Shown in pieces: positions 35,869 to 44,663 of a stretch of DNA of 64,000 nt. The stretch comes from Sphingobium sp. OAS761 (GTDB lineage: Bacteria > Pseudomonadota > Alphaproteobacteria > Sphingomonadales > Sphingomonadaceae): NCBI RefSeq assembly GCF_024168485.1, contig NZ_JALJVY010000002.1, positions 186,001-250,000 of the forward strand, given 5' to 3'. Position numbers and translations under genes: made by a program. Under the pieces are notes generated by a model. It was not told the origin of the DNA, did no database searches, and was given only the letters and a program-made list of their open reading frames with translations. Numbering within the stretch: position 1 is the stretch's first letter; every line of letters starts with the position of its first letter.

Positions 35869-37029
35869 TTAAGCGGCCTTGGTCTGGGCATAGGCCCAGT
35901 CGAGCCATGGACCCAGCGCCTCGATATCCGCGGTGTCGACGGTCGCGCCGCACCAGATGCGCAGGCCCGCCGGGGCATCGCGATAGCCCGCAATGTCATA
36001 GGCCGCGCCTTCCTTTTCGAGGAGAGCGGCGAACGCCTTGATGAAGGCTTCGTCAGCACCCGCGACGGTCAGGCAGACGCTGGTGTTCGAGCGCGAGGCG
36101 GGATCGACGGCGAGATGACCGAGCCAGTCCCGTTCCGAAACGATCTTGTCCAACGCTTCAGCATTCGCTGCGCAGCGGGCAATCATGCCCCAACCGCCGC
36201 CGATCGACTTGCCCCATTCCAGCGCGAAGATCGCGTCTTCGACCGCGAGCATGGACGGGGTGTTGATCGTCTCGCCCTTGAAAATACCTTCGGCCAGCTT
36301 GCCCTTGGCCATCAGGCGGAACACCTTGGGCAGCGGCCAGGACGGCGTGTGGGTTTCCAGACGCTCGACGGCGCGCGGACCGAGGATCAGCACGCCATGG
36401 CCGCCCTCCCCGCCCAGCACCTTCTGCCAGGAGAAGGTGGCGACGTCGATCTTCGCCCAGTCGATGTCATAGGCGAACACGGCGCTGGTCGCGTCGGCGA
36501 AGGTCAGCCCTTCGCGGTCGGCCGGGATCCAGTCGGCGTTCGGCACGCGCACGCCCGACGTGGTGCCGTTCCAGGTGAACAGCACGTCGGTGCTGAAATC
36601 GACGGCATCCAGGTCGGGCAGTTGGCCATAGTCGGCGCGGATCACGGTGGGATCGAGCTTGAGCTGCTTGGCGGCGTCCGTCACCCAGCCTTCGCCGAAG
36701 CTTTCCCAGGCAAGCGTGGTGACCGGGCGCGCGCCCAGCATCGTCCACATCGCCATTTCGAAAGCGCCGGTGTCGGAGCCGGGCACGATGCCGATGCGAT
36801 GCGTATCAGGCAGGCCGAGCAGTTCGCGCATCAGGTCGATGCAATAGGCCAAGCGGGTCTTGCCGATCTTGGCGCGGTGCGAGCGGCCGAGCGAGTCGGT
36901 GGCCAGCTTGTCGGCGCTCCAGCCCGGAGGCTTGGCACAGGGACCCGAAGAGAAAAAGGGGCGGGCCGGACGGCTTGCCGGCTTTTCAGCGGGCGCAATG
37001 GTGGCGTCAACGGCAGTCAGATCAGTCAT
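35869..37029 (-). CDS. serC: Phosphoserine aminotransferase
   Basis: A 386-residue PLP enzyme converting 3-phosphohydroxypyruvate and glutamate to phosphoserine, and acting also in pyridoxal synthesis in some bacteria. FFSSGPCAKPPGW, then SHRAKIGKTRL opens the family signature. The PLP lysine is in ATFSWQKVLGGEGGHG. This is the alphaproteobacterial form (about 385 residues). The ATG at 37029 has AAGGAGA upstream. It precedes serA and has a possible structured leader. Confidence 0.95.
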   Translation of the reverse strand: MTDLTAVDATIAPAEKPASRPARPFFSSGPCAKPPGWSADKLATDSLGRSHRAKIGKTRLAYCIDLMRELLGLPDTHRIGIVPGSDTGAFEMAMWTMLGARPVTTLAWESFGEGWVTDAAKQLKLDPTVIRADYGQLPDLDAVDFSTDVLFTWNGTTSGVRVPNADWIPADREGLTFADATSAVFAYDIDWAKIDVATFSWQKVLGGEGGHGVLILGPRAVERLETHTPSWPLPKVFRLMAKGKLAEGIFKGETINTPSMLAVEDAIFALEWGKSIGGGWGMIARCAANAEALDKIVSERDWLGHLAVDPASRSNTSVCLTVAGADEAFIKAFAALLEKEGAAYDIAGYRDAPAGLRIWCGATVDTADIEALGPWLDWAYAQTKAA

Positions 37030-37042
37030 GTAATGCGTCTCC

Positions 37043-37085
37043 TTGCAGAGAGCACGCGCGGCGTTGGGACCGCGTGGCCCGTCGG
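37043..37085 (-). promoter_or_regulatory. Possible serC-type RNA leader
   Basis: Just upstream of the serC Shine-Dalgarno the minus strand reads CCACGCGGTCCCAACGCCGC followed by GCGTGC, able to form a hairpin (arms CACGCG at 37076-37071 and CGCGTG at 37058-37053). A conserved leader called the serC motif is known upstream of serC in alphaproteobacteria; placement and GTCCCAACG loop are consistent. I could not fit a covariance model. Confidence 0.5.
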
Positions 37086-37087
37086 CC

Positions 37088-37115
37088 GCCCTAGAGATTT
37101 TGCCGTGCCTGTCAA
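37088..37115 (-). promoter_or_regulatory. Possible serC promoter
   Basis: On the minus strand TTGACA (37115-37110) is followed after 16 nt by TAGGGC (37093-37088). The -35 hexamer is perfect and the -10 weak, as is common in GC-rich alphaproteobacteria. It would place the start of transcription about 50 nt before the serC start codon, just ahead of the hairpin. Confidence 0.45.
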
Positions 37116-37190
37116 GGCGAAAGGCGAAACGCGACGAACCGAGCGGGCCGTTAACCATCAGGCTAATTTGTGCTGCTAGACCTTCGATTC

Positions 37191-37877
37191 ATGGAAGAGC
37201 GGGCGACGAGATTTCGACGCGGCGCGGCCCGCGCCGCGCTGTTGGCGGGTACGATGGCATTGGCGGCATGCGGCGGCGACCTGGTGCCGCGCGGCAAGGT
37301 GGCGCGCATGTCCCGGCCGGTGGTGCAACCCCTGCCCGCGCAACCGGCGCTGGAGACGCGCCAGTGCTTCGCGCGGCTGCAATCGCAATCGGTATCTTTC
37401 ACCGCGCTGCCCGATCGCACGTTCGGCGGCGGATGCAGCGCGATCGGCAGCGTCAAGCTGCTCGACATCGGCGTTCCGGCGACCAATCTGGGCGCGATGA
37501 CGTGCAACCTCGCCGCCAATTTCGCGGCATGGACGCGCTATGGCGTGGAACCCGCGGCGCGACTGATCTTCGGCGCAGAACTGGAAAAGGTCGAAACGTT
37601 CGGCACCTATAATTGCCGCCCGATCGCAGGCAGCGGCAAATTGTCCGAACATGGGCACAGCAACGCCATCGACGTCGCCGCCTTCGTCCTGTCCGACGGC
37701 CGTCGCATCACCGTGGAACAGGGCTGGCACGGCGACCGGCAGACCCGCCAGTTCCTGACGCTGATCCATGCCAGCGCCTGCAAGCGGTTCAAGACCGTGC
37801 TGAGCCCCGACTATAATGCCGCCCACCATGATCATTTCCATTTCGACATGGGCGGCAACGGCGGCTTCTGTCGCTGA
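37191..37877 (+). CDS. Extensin-like C-terminal domain lipoprotein
   Basis: A 228-residue protein with a lipoprotein-type signal (MALAAC, lipidated Cys near residue 27). The rest is an extensin-like domain of bacterial type: CSAIGSVKLLDIGVP, MTCNLAANFAAW, then a metallopeptidase-like pocket SEHGHSNAIDVAAF and HHDHFHFDMGGNGGFC. The His/Asp set resembles M15 peptidases that cut peptidoglycan cross-bridges, so a cell-wall role is likely but unproven. The ATG at 37191 is chosen because it precedes a basic-then-hydrophobic signal. Confidence 0.86.
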   Translation: MEERATRFRRGAARAALLAGTMALAACGGDLVPRGKVARMSRPVVQPLPAQPALETRQCFARLQSQSVSFTALPDRTFGGGCSAIGSVKLLDIGVPATNLGAMTCNLAANFAAWTRYGVEPAARLIFGAELEKVETFGTYNCRPIAGSGKLSEHGHSNAIDVAAFVLSDGRRITVEQGWHGDRQTRQFLTLIHASACKRFKTVLSPDYNAAHHDHFHFDMGGNGGFCR

Positions 37878-37918
37878 CGCGTCTTGGCATTGTCATCGCC
37901 GATGCCTAATTGGCCCTG

Positions 37919-38797
37919 ATGACAAAGAAAGAGATCGAAGAACGCAAATTTCGCCCGGCGCGCGAGGAAGCCGGCGACGCAGCCCGGCAGACCGGAACGG
38001 CGCAGACCCAGAGTGCCGCATACCGGCTCGCCTTCCAGGACACCGAATTTCTGCTGCGGGAGGATCTGCGCCCGGTACGCTTCCAGCTCGAGCTGCTGAA
38101 GCCGCAACTGCTGATGGACGAAGCGCGGATCGAATCGACCTTCGTCTTCTACGGGTCGGCCCGCATTCCCGAACCCGACCAGGTGCAGGCCCGCATCGAC
38201 GCGGCGGTCACGCCGCAGCAACGGCGCATCGCCGAGAATCTGGGCCGCAAGGCGCGTTATTATGAGGAAGCCCGCCGCCTGGCCCGGATCGCCGCCGAAT
38301 ATCCGGTGACGCCGGCGGGGTGCCGCCATTTCGTGGTCTGTTCGGGCGGCGGCCCGTCGATCATGGAAGCCGCCAATCGCGGCGCCGACGATGTGGGACA
38401 AACCACCATCGGCATGAACATCGTCCTGCCGCACGAACAGGCCCCCAACCGGTTCGTCACGCCGGATCTGAGTTTCCAGTTCCATTATTTCGCGCTGCGC
38501 AAGATGCATTTCCTGCTGCGCGCCCGGGCGCTGGCGGTGTTCCCGGGCGGTTTCGGCACGTTTGACGAATTTTTCGAGCTGCTCACGCTGATCCAGACCG
38601 GCAAGATGAAGCCGATCCCGGTCCTGTTGTTCGGCCGCGACTTCTGGACCCGCGTGATCGATTTCGAGGCGCTGGCCGAGGAAGGCGTCATTTCGCCGGC
38701 AGACCTCGACCTGATCACCTGGGTGGAGACGGCCGAGGAAGGATGGTCCGCGGTGCAGCGCTTCTACGCCGACGACGACATGCCCGGCTGCGACTGA
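37919..38797 (+). CDS. LOG family protein (TIGR00730-like)
   Basis: A 292-residue protein with the LOG family motif PGGFGTFDEFFELLT at about 205-219, and FVVCSGGGPSIMEAANRGADD earlier. Some LOG proteins are phosphoribohydrolases releasing adenine-type cytokinin bases or hydrolysing AMP; many are wrongly called lysine decarboxylases. This longer form with an 85-residue N-terminal extension is common in alphaproteobacteria. No strong ribosome-binding site precedes the ATG at 37919. Confidence 0.9.
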   Translation: MTKKEIEERKFRPAREEAGDAARQTGTAQTQSAAYRLAFQDTEFLLREDLRPVRFQLELLKPQLLMDEARIESTFVFYGSARIPEPDQVQARIDAAVTPQQRRIAENLGRKARYYEEARRLARIAAEYPVTPAGCRHFVVCSGGGPSIMEAANRGADDVGQTTIGMNIVLPHEQAPNRFVTPDLSFQFHYFALRKMHFLLRARALAVFPGGFGTFDEFFELLTLIQTGKMKPIPVLLFGRDFWTRVIDFEALAEEGVISPADLDLITWVETAEEGWSAVQRFYADDDMPGCD

Positions 38798-38862
38798 GCG
38801 CAGGACGGATCATAGGGCCACGCACCCTTGCCCTCCCTGTCGTCCCGCTCTAGGGCGCGGCC

Positions 38863-39528
38863 ATGCTTGGCGATCTGGCCCATGTCGACACCTGGATCTT
38901 CGATCTGGACAACACGCTGTATCCGGCGAAAGCGGACCTGTTCGCGCTGATGGACGTGAAGATGGGCGAGTTCATCCAGGGGCTGCTGGGATGCGACGCC
39001 CGGATCGCGCGCGACACGCAGAAGCGCTATTTCATGGAGCATGGCACGACGCTGGCGGGCCTGATGCATCATCATGGCATCGAGCCGGCCGACTATCTGA
39101 CCTATGTCCACGACATATCCATGGACCGGCTGAAGGTGGACGAGGCGCTGAACCGGCACATCGCCGCATTGCCGGGCCGCCGCCTGATCTTCACCAACGG
39201 CGACGCGGACTATGCAGCGCGCGTGCTCGACCGGCTGGGCCTGGCCGATGCGTTCGAATTGATCCACGACATCCATGCCTGCCAATATGTGCCCAAGCCC
39301 GATCCGTCGGGTTATGACCTGCTGTGCCGCGTCCACGGCATAGACCCGTCCCGCGCCGCCTTTTTCGAGGACATGGCCCGCAACCTGCGCCCCGCCAAGG
39401 CGATCGGCATGACGACCATATGGGTCAACAACGGATCGGAAGCGGGCAATCACGATCATCATCCCGACTTCATCGATTTCGAAACCGACCATCTGACGCC
39501 ATTTCTGGCCGACATTCTGGGGACCTGA
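38863..39528 (+). CDS. HAD pyrimidine 5'-nucleotidase-type phosphatase
   Basis: A 221-residue HAD-superfamily hydrolase. The nucleophile motif is [10 protein letters not shown] (about 13-22), motif II is [10 protein letters not shown], the Lys is in [10 protein letters not shown], and motif IV is [19 protein letters not shown] with this spacing is typical of the pyrimidine 5'-nucleotidase (Sdt1/PynA-like) group. It is 2 bp upstream of dapD and probably in the same transcript, though the pathways are not obviously linked. Confidence 0.88.
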   Translation: MLGDLAHVDTWIFDLDNTLYPAKADLFALMDVKMGEFIQGLLGCDARIARDTQKRYFMEHGTTLAGLMHHHGIEPADYLTYVHDISMDRLKVDEALNRHIAALPGRRLIFTNGDADYAARVLDRLGLADAFELIHDIHACQYVPKPDPSGYDLLCRVHGIDPSRAAFFEDMARNLRPAKAIGMTTIWVNNGSEAGNHDHHPDFIDFETDHLTPFLADILGT

Positions 39529-39530
39529 CC

Positions 39531-40370
39531 ATGAGCCAAGACCTAATCGCCACCATCGACGCCGCCTGGGAAGACCGGGCGAACATCTCGCTTCAGACGC
39601 AGGGCGACGTCCGCCAGGCGGTGGACCGGGCGCTGGCGATGCTGGACACGGGCGAACTGCGCGTCGCCGAGCCGGCCGAAGCGGGCTGGAAGGTCAACCA
39701 GTGGGCCAAGAAGGCCGTCCTTCTGTCCTTCCGCCTGAACGACAACGCGTTGATCGACAATGGCCCGGGTGCCAGCCACTGGTGGGACAAGGTGCCCGGC
39801 AAGTTCGCCGGATGGGACGAGGCCGCGTTCCGCGCCGCCGGCTTCCGCGCGGTGCCGGGCAGCTTTGCCCGCGCCGGATCGCATATCGCGAAGAATGTGA
39901 TCCTGATGCCCAGCTTCGTCAACATCGGCGCGTTCGTCGACGAAGGCACGATGGTCGACACCTGGGTGACGGTGGGAAGCTGCGCGCAGATCGGCAAGAA
40001 TGTCCACCTGTCGGGCGGCGTCGGCATCGGCGGCGTGCTGGAGCCGCTTCAGGCCGACCCGGTGATCATCGAGGATGACTGCTTCATCGGTGCGCGGTCC
40101 GAAGTGGTGGAAGGCGTGCGCATCGGCAAGGGATCGGTGCTGTCGATGGGCGTCTTCATCGGCATGTCGACCAAGATCGTCGACCGCACCACAGGTGAGG
40201 TCTTCATCGGCGAGGTGCCGCCCTATTCGGTGGTCGTGCCCGGATCGCTGCCCGGCAAGCCGCTGCCCGACGGCACGCCCGGCCCCAGCCTCTATTGCGC
40301 GGTGATCGTCAAGCGGGTGGACGCGCAGACCCGGTCCAAGACCGGCATCAACGAATTGCTGCGCGACTGA
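39531..40370 (+). CDS. dapD: Tetrahydrodipicolinate N-succinyltransferase
   Basis: A 279-residue acyltransferase of the lysine/diaminopimelate pathway. It uses succinyl-CoA and tetrahydrodipicolinate and works as a trimer. After a helical N-terminus ([15 protein letters not shown]) it has the left-handed beta-helix hexapeptide repeats: [21 protein letters not shown], then [20 protein letters not shown] and [21 protein letters not shown] split over coils. The ATG at 39531 is close behind the previous stop. A bidirectional terminator follows. Confidence 0.96.
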   Translation: MSQDLIATIDAAWEDRANISLQTQGDVRQAVDRALAMLDTGELRVAEPAEAGWKVNQWAKKAVLLSFRLNDNALIDNGPGASHWWDKVPGKFAGWDEAAFRAAGFRAVPGSFARAGSHIAKNVILMPSFVNIGAFVDEGTMVDTWVTVGSCAQIGKNVHLSGGVGIGGVLEPLQADPVIIEDDCFIGARSEVVEGVRIGKGSVLSMGVFIGMSTKIVDRTTGEVFIGEVPPYSVVVPGSLPGKPLPDGTPGPSLYCAVIVKRVDAQTRSKTGINELLRD

Positions 40371-40377
40371 AGCGGCC

Positions 40378-40405
40378 GGGGAAGGCGATCCGCCGATCCT
40401 TCCCC
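40378..40405. terminator. Bidirectional hairpin between dapD and the DUF2891 gene
   Basis: An 8-bp stem GGGGAAGG (40378-40385) / CCTTCCCC (40398-40405) around a 12-nt loop that can itself pair CGAT/ATCG-like. It starts 7 bp after the dapD stop and ends 1 bp before the convergent DUF2891 stop. There is no long T-run. Confidence 0.55.
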
Positions 40406-40406
40406 G

Positions 40407-41396
40407 TCATTCCAGCGCGAGCAGGGCGAAGGTGGCGAGCCAGTGTTCACCCATATAGTCGCCCGCGACATGGGGCAGGCTGGCGGCGACATGGGTTTGC
40501 GCCGCCGCCTGCGCCCGGGCCGCCACGGGATCGTCCGGCCCCAGGGCCGCCGCGATGGCGCGCCAGCACCAGGCGCGGCTGAGGTTCAGTCCGTCGAGAT
40601 GCGCGATCTTCCCGTCGCTGCGGTCGGACACGATGGCGGGCGTGAACAGGGTCGCCGGCCGCCCTTCGGCCAGGTCCGGCAGGAAGGCATGGAACCAGTC
40701 GGCAAAGGCCGCCCGGTCCAGCACGCGGCTCATCAGCAGCGCCTCGGTCAGCGCGGACGAAAGAAACTCGTCGCCCCCCGGTTCCCACGCCTGGCAGCCC
40801 CGGTCCTGCCCGAACCAGTCCAGTGCCCGGTCGCGGATCAGGGCGACAAGCGCGGGATCGCGCGCCTTTGCCCAGTCGCCGGCCAGCACCAGCGCGAAGG
40901 CGATGTTGAAATGCGTCCCCACGCGCAACGGATAGGTGAGTTTGGGAAGGAAGCCGTGAAACCGGGCCGCGAACGCATCCGCCAGCGGCGTGATCGCCGC
41001 CGCCCAGGGTGCGTCGTGGCGCGCCAGTTCGTCGTGCAGCGCCAACGCCCAGGCCCAGCCATAGGGGCGTTCGAACCCGGCGGAAAGCGGCCGGTCCAGA
41101 TAGGCCAGTTCCCCCGCCACCTTGCCGGGCACCAGCATCGCGTCGGCGCGCGCGCGGATGGCGGCGGCGGGCGCCATGTCGGGAAACAGCCGCGCCAGCC
41201 GCATCACCTGCCACCAGCCATGAACGCAGCTGTGCCAGTCGAAGCTGCCGTGAAAGACCGGATGATGATCGCGCGGAGGGCGGGCGTCGTGCGGGCCGTT
41301 CAGCACGAGGTCCATCTTGAAGGGATATTCGCGCCCGATGTGGGACAGGGTCAGCCCGGCGAAACGGGCGGCGATGTCGGCGGTCAGCAGCGTCAT
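40407..41396 (-). CDS. DUF2891 family protein
   Basis: A 329-residue soluble protein of DUF2891, a helical alpha/alpha-toroid-like family. It shows YPFKMDLVLNGPHDARPPRDHHPVFHG, then SFDWHSCVHGWW near the N-terminus, GTHFNIAFAL in the middle and SRAWCWRAIA late, all typical. Conserved Asp/His/Trp suggest an enzyme, perhaps a glycoside- or peptide-processing one; no activity is known to me. It starts 4 bp inside the end of the DUF979 gene (overlap), so it is the last gene of the LOV-DUF969-DUF979-DUF2891 operon. Confidence 0.85.
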   Translation of the reverse strand: MTLLTADIAARFAGLTLSHIGREYPFKMDLVLNGPHDARPPRDHHPVFHGSFDWHSCVHGWWQVMRLARLFPDMAPAAAIRARADAMLVPGKVAGELAYLDRPLSAGFERPYGWAWALALHDELARHDAPWAAAITPLADAFAARFHGFLPKLTYPLRVGTHFNIAFALVLAGDWAKARDPALVALIRDRALDWFGQDRGCQAWEPGGDEFLSSALTEALLMSRVLDRAAFADWFHAFLPDLAEGRPATLFTPAIVSDRSDGKIAHLDGLNLSRAWCWRAIAAALGPDDPVAARAQAAAQTHVAASLPHVAGDYMGEHWLATFALLALE

Positions 41397-42319
41397 GGAA
41401 AGGCCAGCCAGTAGATCAGCAGGATGTTGACGACAAGCAACGGTATGGCGGTGCCCACCTGGCGCCGGATGACGCCATGCCTGTCCTTGAGTTCCAGCAG
41501 CGCGGCGGGCACCAGGTTGAAATTGGCGGCCATCGGCGTCAGCAGCGTGCCGCAGAAGCCCGCCAGCATGCCCACCGCGCACACGATCGCGGGATCTCCG
41601 CCATAGGCGCGGATCAGCAGCGGCACGCCGATCGCGGCGGTCATCACCGGAAAGGCGGCAAAGGCGTTGCCCATGACCATGGTGAACAGCGCCATGCCCA
41701 CGCCATAGGCAGCGACCGCGCCCAGCAGGCTGCCCTGCGGGATCGTCTGCCGCACCAGCAACCCGACCGCATCGCCCACCCCGGCCAGCGCGAACACGGC
41801 GCCCAGGCTGGCCAGCATCTGCGGCAGGATGGCGGCCCAGCCCACGCTGTCCATCAATCGCCGCCCCTGTTGCAACGGCACCAGCGGCCCCGCGCGCAGC
41901 AGCGCGCATCCGGCGGCCAGCGCGACGAGCACACCCAGCGCCAGCGCGATCAGCGTGGCCTGCTTCCCGTCGAACCATCCCGGCGCCTGCTTGAAGAGAA
42001 AAGTGCCGATCAGCGCCACCGCCGGGATGATCAGGGCGATGGCGAACAGGCGGTTGCCGAAGCGCGCGGCGCGGTCCTGACGCTCTGCCGCAGGGACTTC
42101 GGAACCGCCCCGGCCCATGCGACCGAAGGCGCCAAGCCCGACGAGGCCCAAAACCAGCACGCCGTTGCCCACGTCGCCCAGTGCGTCGCCCGCCCACATG
42201 CTGAGCGCCAGCAGCGCCCAGAAGGCGGCATTGGCCAGGCGCCGGTCGGTCACGCCCAGCAGGGCGAAGGCGGCGAACACGGCACCTGTCAGTGCATAGA
42301 CCCAGTGCAGGGTGATCAT
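41393..42319 (-). CDS. DUF979 family membrane protein
   Basis: A 308-residue integral membrane protein of DUF979 with about nine helices. WVYALTGAVFAAFALLGVTDR starts it and NAFAAFPVMTAAIGVPLLI, then GMLAGFCGTLLTPMAANFNLVP are characteristic. It overlaps the DUF969 gene by 4 bp (ATGA). DUF969 and DUF979 proteins are almost always encoded as a pair and probably form one transporter; the two halves resemble permease halves. The transported compound is unknown. Confidence 0.88.
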   Translation of the reverse strand: MITLHWVYALTGAVFAAFALLGVTDRRLANAAFWALLALSMWAGDALGDVGNGVLVLGLVGLGAFGRMGRGGSEVPAAERQDRAARFGNRLFAIALIIPAVALIGTFLFKQAPGWFDGKQATLIALALGVLVALAAGCALLRAGPLVPLQQGRRLMDSVGWAAILPQMLASLGAVFALAGVGDAVGLLVRQTIPQGSLLGAVAAYGVGMALFTMVMGNAFAAFPVMTAAIGVPLLIRAYGGDPAIVCAVGMLAGFCGTLLTPMAANFNLVPAALLELKDRHGVIRRQVGTAIPLLVVNILLIYWLAFP

Positions 42320-42987
42320 GGCCCCGCGCCCCGCCGTTTCAATCGCCGGTCCAGTCGCCACAGGCGAAATCCGTGGATGACCAGCGCCGCGATCGCCGTC
42401 GGGATAGCCCAGACGGACAGTTGGAGCGGCTCCAGCATGATGCCATATTGTTCCAGCAATCCCTTGATCAGCAGGATCGAGCCGATGGCCAGGAATATGT
42501 CCTCGCCGAAGAACAGGCCGATATTGTCGGTCGCCGCCGCCCAGGCCCTGATCTCCTCGCGATCCGCCTCGTCCAGCGCGCCGCCCTGCGCTTCCGCCGC
42601 CGCTTCTGCGATTGGCGCGACCAGCGGGCGCACGGTTTGCGCATGGCCCGCGATCGATGTCAGGCCCACCGCCGCCAGCCCCTGCCGCACCAGCAGATAG
42701 AAGATCAGGAACCGCCCCACGGTCGCGCCGCGCATCCGCCCGATCAGGCCCCGCGCCCTTTCCTGAAGGCCGTTCGCCTCCAGCAGGCCGACGACCGGCA
42801 GAACGATCCAGATGATGCTGACATAGCGCGCGTCGTTGAACGCCCTGCCCAGCGCGGCCAGGATCGCGACCGGGTCCAGCCCGGCGGCCACCCCCGTCAC
42901 CGCCGCAGAAACGAGGATGACGAGCAACGGATGGAAGCGCAGCAGGAAGCCCGCCACGATCGCCGCGATGCCCAGCAGCACCCACAT
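42316..42987 (-). CDS. DUF969 family membrane protein
   Basis: A 223-residue membrane protein of DUF969 with helices at about 1-18, 20-45, 55-75 and further on; RYVSIIWIVLPVVGLLEANGLQERA and AVGLTSIAGHAQTVRPLVAPIAEA are typical. It is the upstream partner of the DUF979 gene and overlaps it by 4 bp. The gene begins 12 bp after the LOV-HTH regulator on the same strand, so light-dependent control of this pair is possible. Confidence 0.88.
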   Translation of the reverse strand: MWVLLGIAAIVAGFLLRFHPLLVILVSAAVTGVAAGLDPVAILAALGRAFNDARYVSIIWIVLPVVGLLEANGLQERARGLIGRMRGATVGRFLIFYLLVRQGLAAVGLTSIAGHAQTVRPLVAPIAEAAAEAQGGALDEADREEIRAWAAATDNIGLFFGEDIFLAIGSILLIKGLLEQYGIMLEPLQLSVWAIPTAIAALVIHGFRLWRLDRRLKRRGAGP

Positions 42988-42999
42988 CAGCGTTGCGTC

Positions 43000-43587
43000 C
43001 TAATAGCCGGCCTCGATCGCCAGCCTGATGCCTTCCGCCGCGGTCCGCACGCCCAGCCCGCGCAGCATGGCGGAGCGGTGCATCTTCACCGTGCGTTCGG
43101 TCAGCCCCAGATCGTAGGCGATCTGCTTGTTCAGCCGCCCCTTCGCCATGGCGACCAGCACCTCGCGCTGGCGCGGCGTCAGCGCGTCGACCCGGCCGCG
43201 CGCTTCGCTGGACCGCCGCCCGGCCTGGCCATCGCCGTCCTCGATCGCCATCTGCGATCCCAGGAAATATTCCAGCGTACCGTCCGGGCCGAAAATGGGC
43301 GCGACCATCACGGCGTTGCGGAACGGCGTCCCGTCCTTGCGATAATTGAGCAGTTCCACCATCACCGGGCGCCGCTCGCGAATGCCCTGACGCAGCGCAT
43401 CGCTCAGCCACGGCTCGGTATCGGCGCCCGCCAGGAAACGGCAATTGTGACCGATGATGTCCCCCCGGTCATAACCGGTCAACGCGACGAAAGCCGGGTT
43501 GCAGTCGACGATGGGGTTGTCGGGCAGGCGAGGATTGCTGATGACCGCCGCGATGGCGCTGTTGGCGATCATATCGGCTAGGGACAT
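43000..43587 (-). CDS. LOV-HTH blue-light transcription factor, EL222-like
   Basis: A 195-residue protein with a PAS/LOV domain (about 5-120) and a LuxR-type helix-turn-helix (about 130-195). The flavin-adduct cysteine is C49 in GHNCRFLAG; PAFVALTGYD before it and ELLNYRKDGTPFRNA after it are LOV hallmarks. The DNA-binding part has LTPRQREVLVAMAKGRLNKQIAYDLGLTERTVKMHRSAML split over two helices. Layout and wording match EL222 of Erythrobacter litoralis, where blue light releases the HTH for dimerisation and DNA binding. It is shorter at the N-terminus than EL222. It lies 12 bp upstream of the DUF969 operon and is divergent from an FAD oxidoreductase gene. Confidence 0.93.
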   Translation of the reverse strand: MSLADMIANSAIAAVISNPRLPDNPIVDCNPAFVALTGYDRGDIIGHNCRFLAGADTEPWLSDALRQGIRERRPVMVELLNYRKDGTPFRNAVMVAPIFGPDGTLEYFLGSQMAIEDGDGQAGRRSSEARGRVDALTPRQREVLVAMAKGRLNKQIAYDLGLTERTVKMHRSAMLRGLGVRTAAEGIRLAIEAGY

Positions 43588-43633
43588 GGAGTGACAACCT
43601 GACTGGACGGGCGACCCGATCAGCCGGTGCCCC

Positions 43634-43652
43634 TTGGGCCATGTTGCCCCAA
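43634..43652. promoter_or_regulatory. Candidate operator in the LOV-HTH divergent promoter
   Basis: An imperfect 19-bp inverted repeat, TTGGGCCATGTTGCCCCAA, in which 7 of 9 position pairs match. It is in the middle of the 110-bp region between the LOV-HTH start (43587) and the FAD oxidoreductase start (43698), a place fit for controlling both genes. Within it GGGCCATGTTGC fits the published EL222 consensus RGNCYWWRGNCY at 10 of 12 positions. That is suggestive only. Confidence 0.35.
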
Positions 43653-43697
43653 AGCAGCCGCTTGCCGCAAGTCACAGCTGTACAAGGGAGAATCTGC

Positions 43698-44663
43698 ATG
43701 CAGCTGGCCATCATCGGTGCCGGCATGGCGGGACTGGCCTGCGCCGACAGGCTGGTCGGGAACGGGTGTTCGGTGACCCTGTTCGACAAGGGTCGCGGGC
43801 CGGGCGGTCGCATGTCCACCCGCCGGGTGGAGACACCGGCGGGGACGGCCAGTTTCGACCATGGGGCGCAATATTTCACCGCCCGCGATCCCCAGTTCCG
43901 GGCCCGCGTCGCCGAATGGGCGATGGCCGGCATCGTTGCGCCCTGGCCGGAGGCGGGCAAGGATGCCTGGGTCGGCGTTCCTTCCATGAACGCCCCCATC
44001 CGCGCCATGGCGGCGGCGCATGACGTCCGCTTCGGATGCCATGTCGCGGGAATCCAGCGCAACGATACGGGATGGTGGGTCCGGCACGATAGCGTCGTCG
44101 AAGGGCCTTTCGACGTTGCCGTGCTGGCCATACCCGCCGAACAGGCGTCCGCCCTGCTGGCGCTGCACGATCTGGACATGGCCCGCACGGCGACGACGGC
44201 CCGGTCGCTGCCCTGCTGGACCGCCATGGCCGCCTTCACCCAGAGGGTGGACATCCGCCCGGATCATCTGCCGAGCGGCCCGGTGATCGGATGGGCCGCG
44301 CGCAACAATGCCAAGCCCCAACGCAGCGGTCCGGAATCCTGGGTGATCCAGGCTACGGGCGGATGGTCGGCCGACCGGCTGGAACAGGACGCGGCGGATG
44401 TCGCGCCGCTGCTGCTGGAGGCGCTGCGCGACCATAGCGATTCGGGCCTGCTGCCGCCGCTGGCCCATCTGTCCGCGCATCGCTGGCGCTTCGCGATGAC
44501 ACGCGGGATCGATCACGGACCGCTGTGGAACGACCGTCTGGCGCTGGGCGCCTGCGGCGACTGGCTGCTGGGACCGCGGGTCGAGCTGGCCTGGCTGTCG
44601 GGCCGGCGGCTGGCCATCCAGATCGCCGCGGACATGGCCGCAGCCCAGGCGGAAAGACCATGA
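43698..44663 (+). CDS. FAD-dependent oxidoreductase, renalase-like
   Basis: A 321-residue flavoprotein of the COG3380 group (renalase-like NAD/FAD amine-oxidase fold). The FAD dinucleotide motif is AIIGAGMAGLACADRLV at 4-20, then FDKGRGPGGRMSTRR and FDHGAQYFTARD; the C-terminal GDWLLGPRVELAWLSGRRLA closes the FAD site. In other bacteria this family often lies beside photolyase or light-response genes. AAGGGAG precedes the ATG at 43698. It is coupled by a 4-bp overlap to the ispH-type gene and is divergent from the LOV-HTH regulator. Confidence 0.87.
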   Translation: MQLAIIGAGMAGLACADRLVGNGCSVTLFDKGRGPGGRMSTRRVETPAGTASFDHGAQYFTARDPQFRARVAEWAMAGIVAPWPEAGKDAWVGVPSMNAPIRAMAAAHDVRFGCHVAGIQRNDTGWWVRHDSVVEGPFDVAVLAIPAEQASALLALHDLDMARTATTARSLPCWTAMAAFTQRVDIRPDHLPSGPVIGWAARNNAKPQRSGPESWVIQATGGWSADRLEQDAADVAPLLLEALRDHSDSGLLPPLAHLSAHRWRFAMTRGIDHGPLWNDRLALGACGDWLLGPRVELAWLSGRRLAIQIAADMAAAQAERP

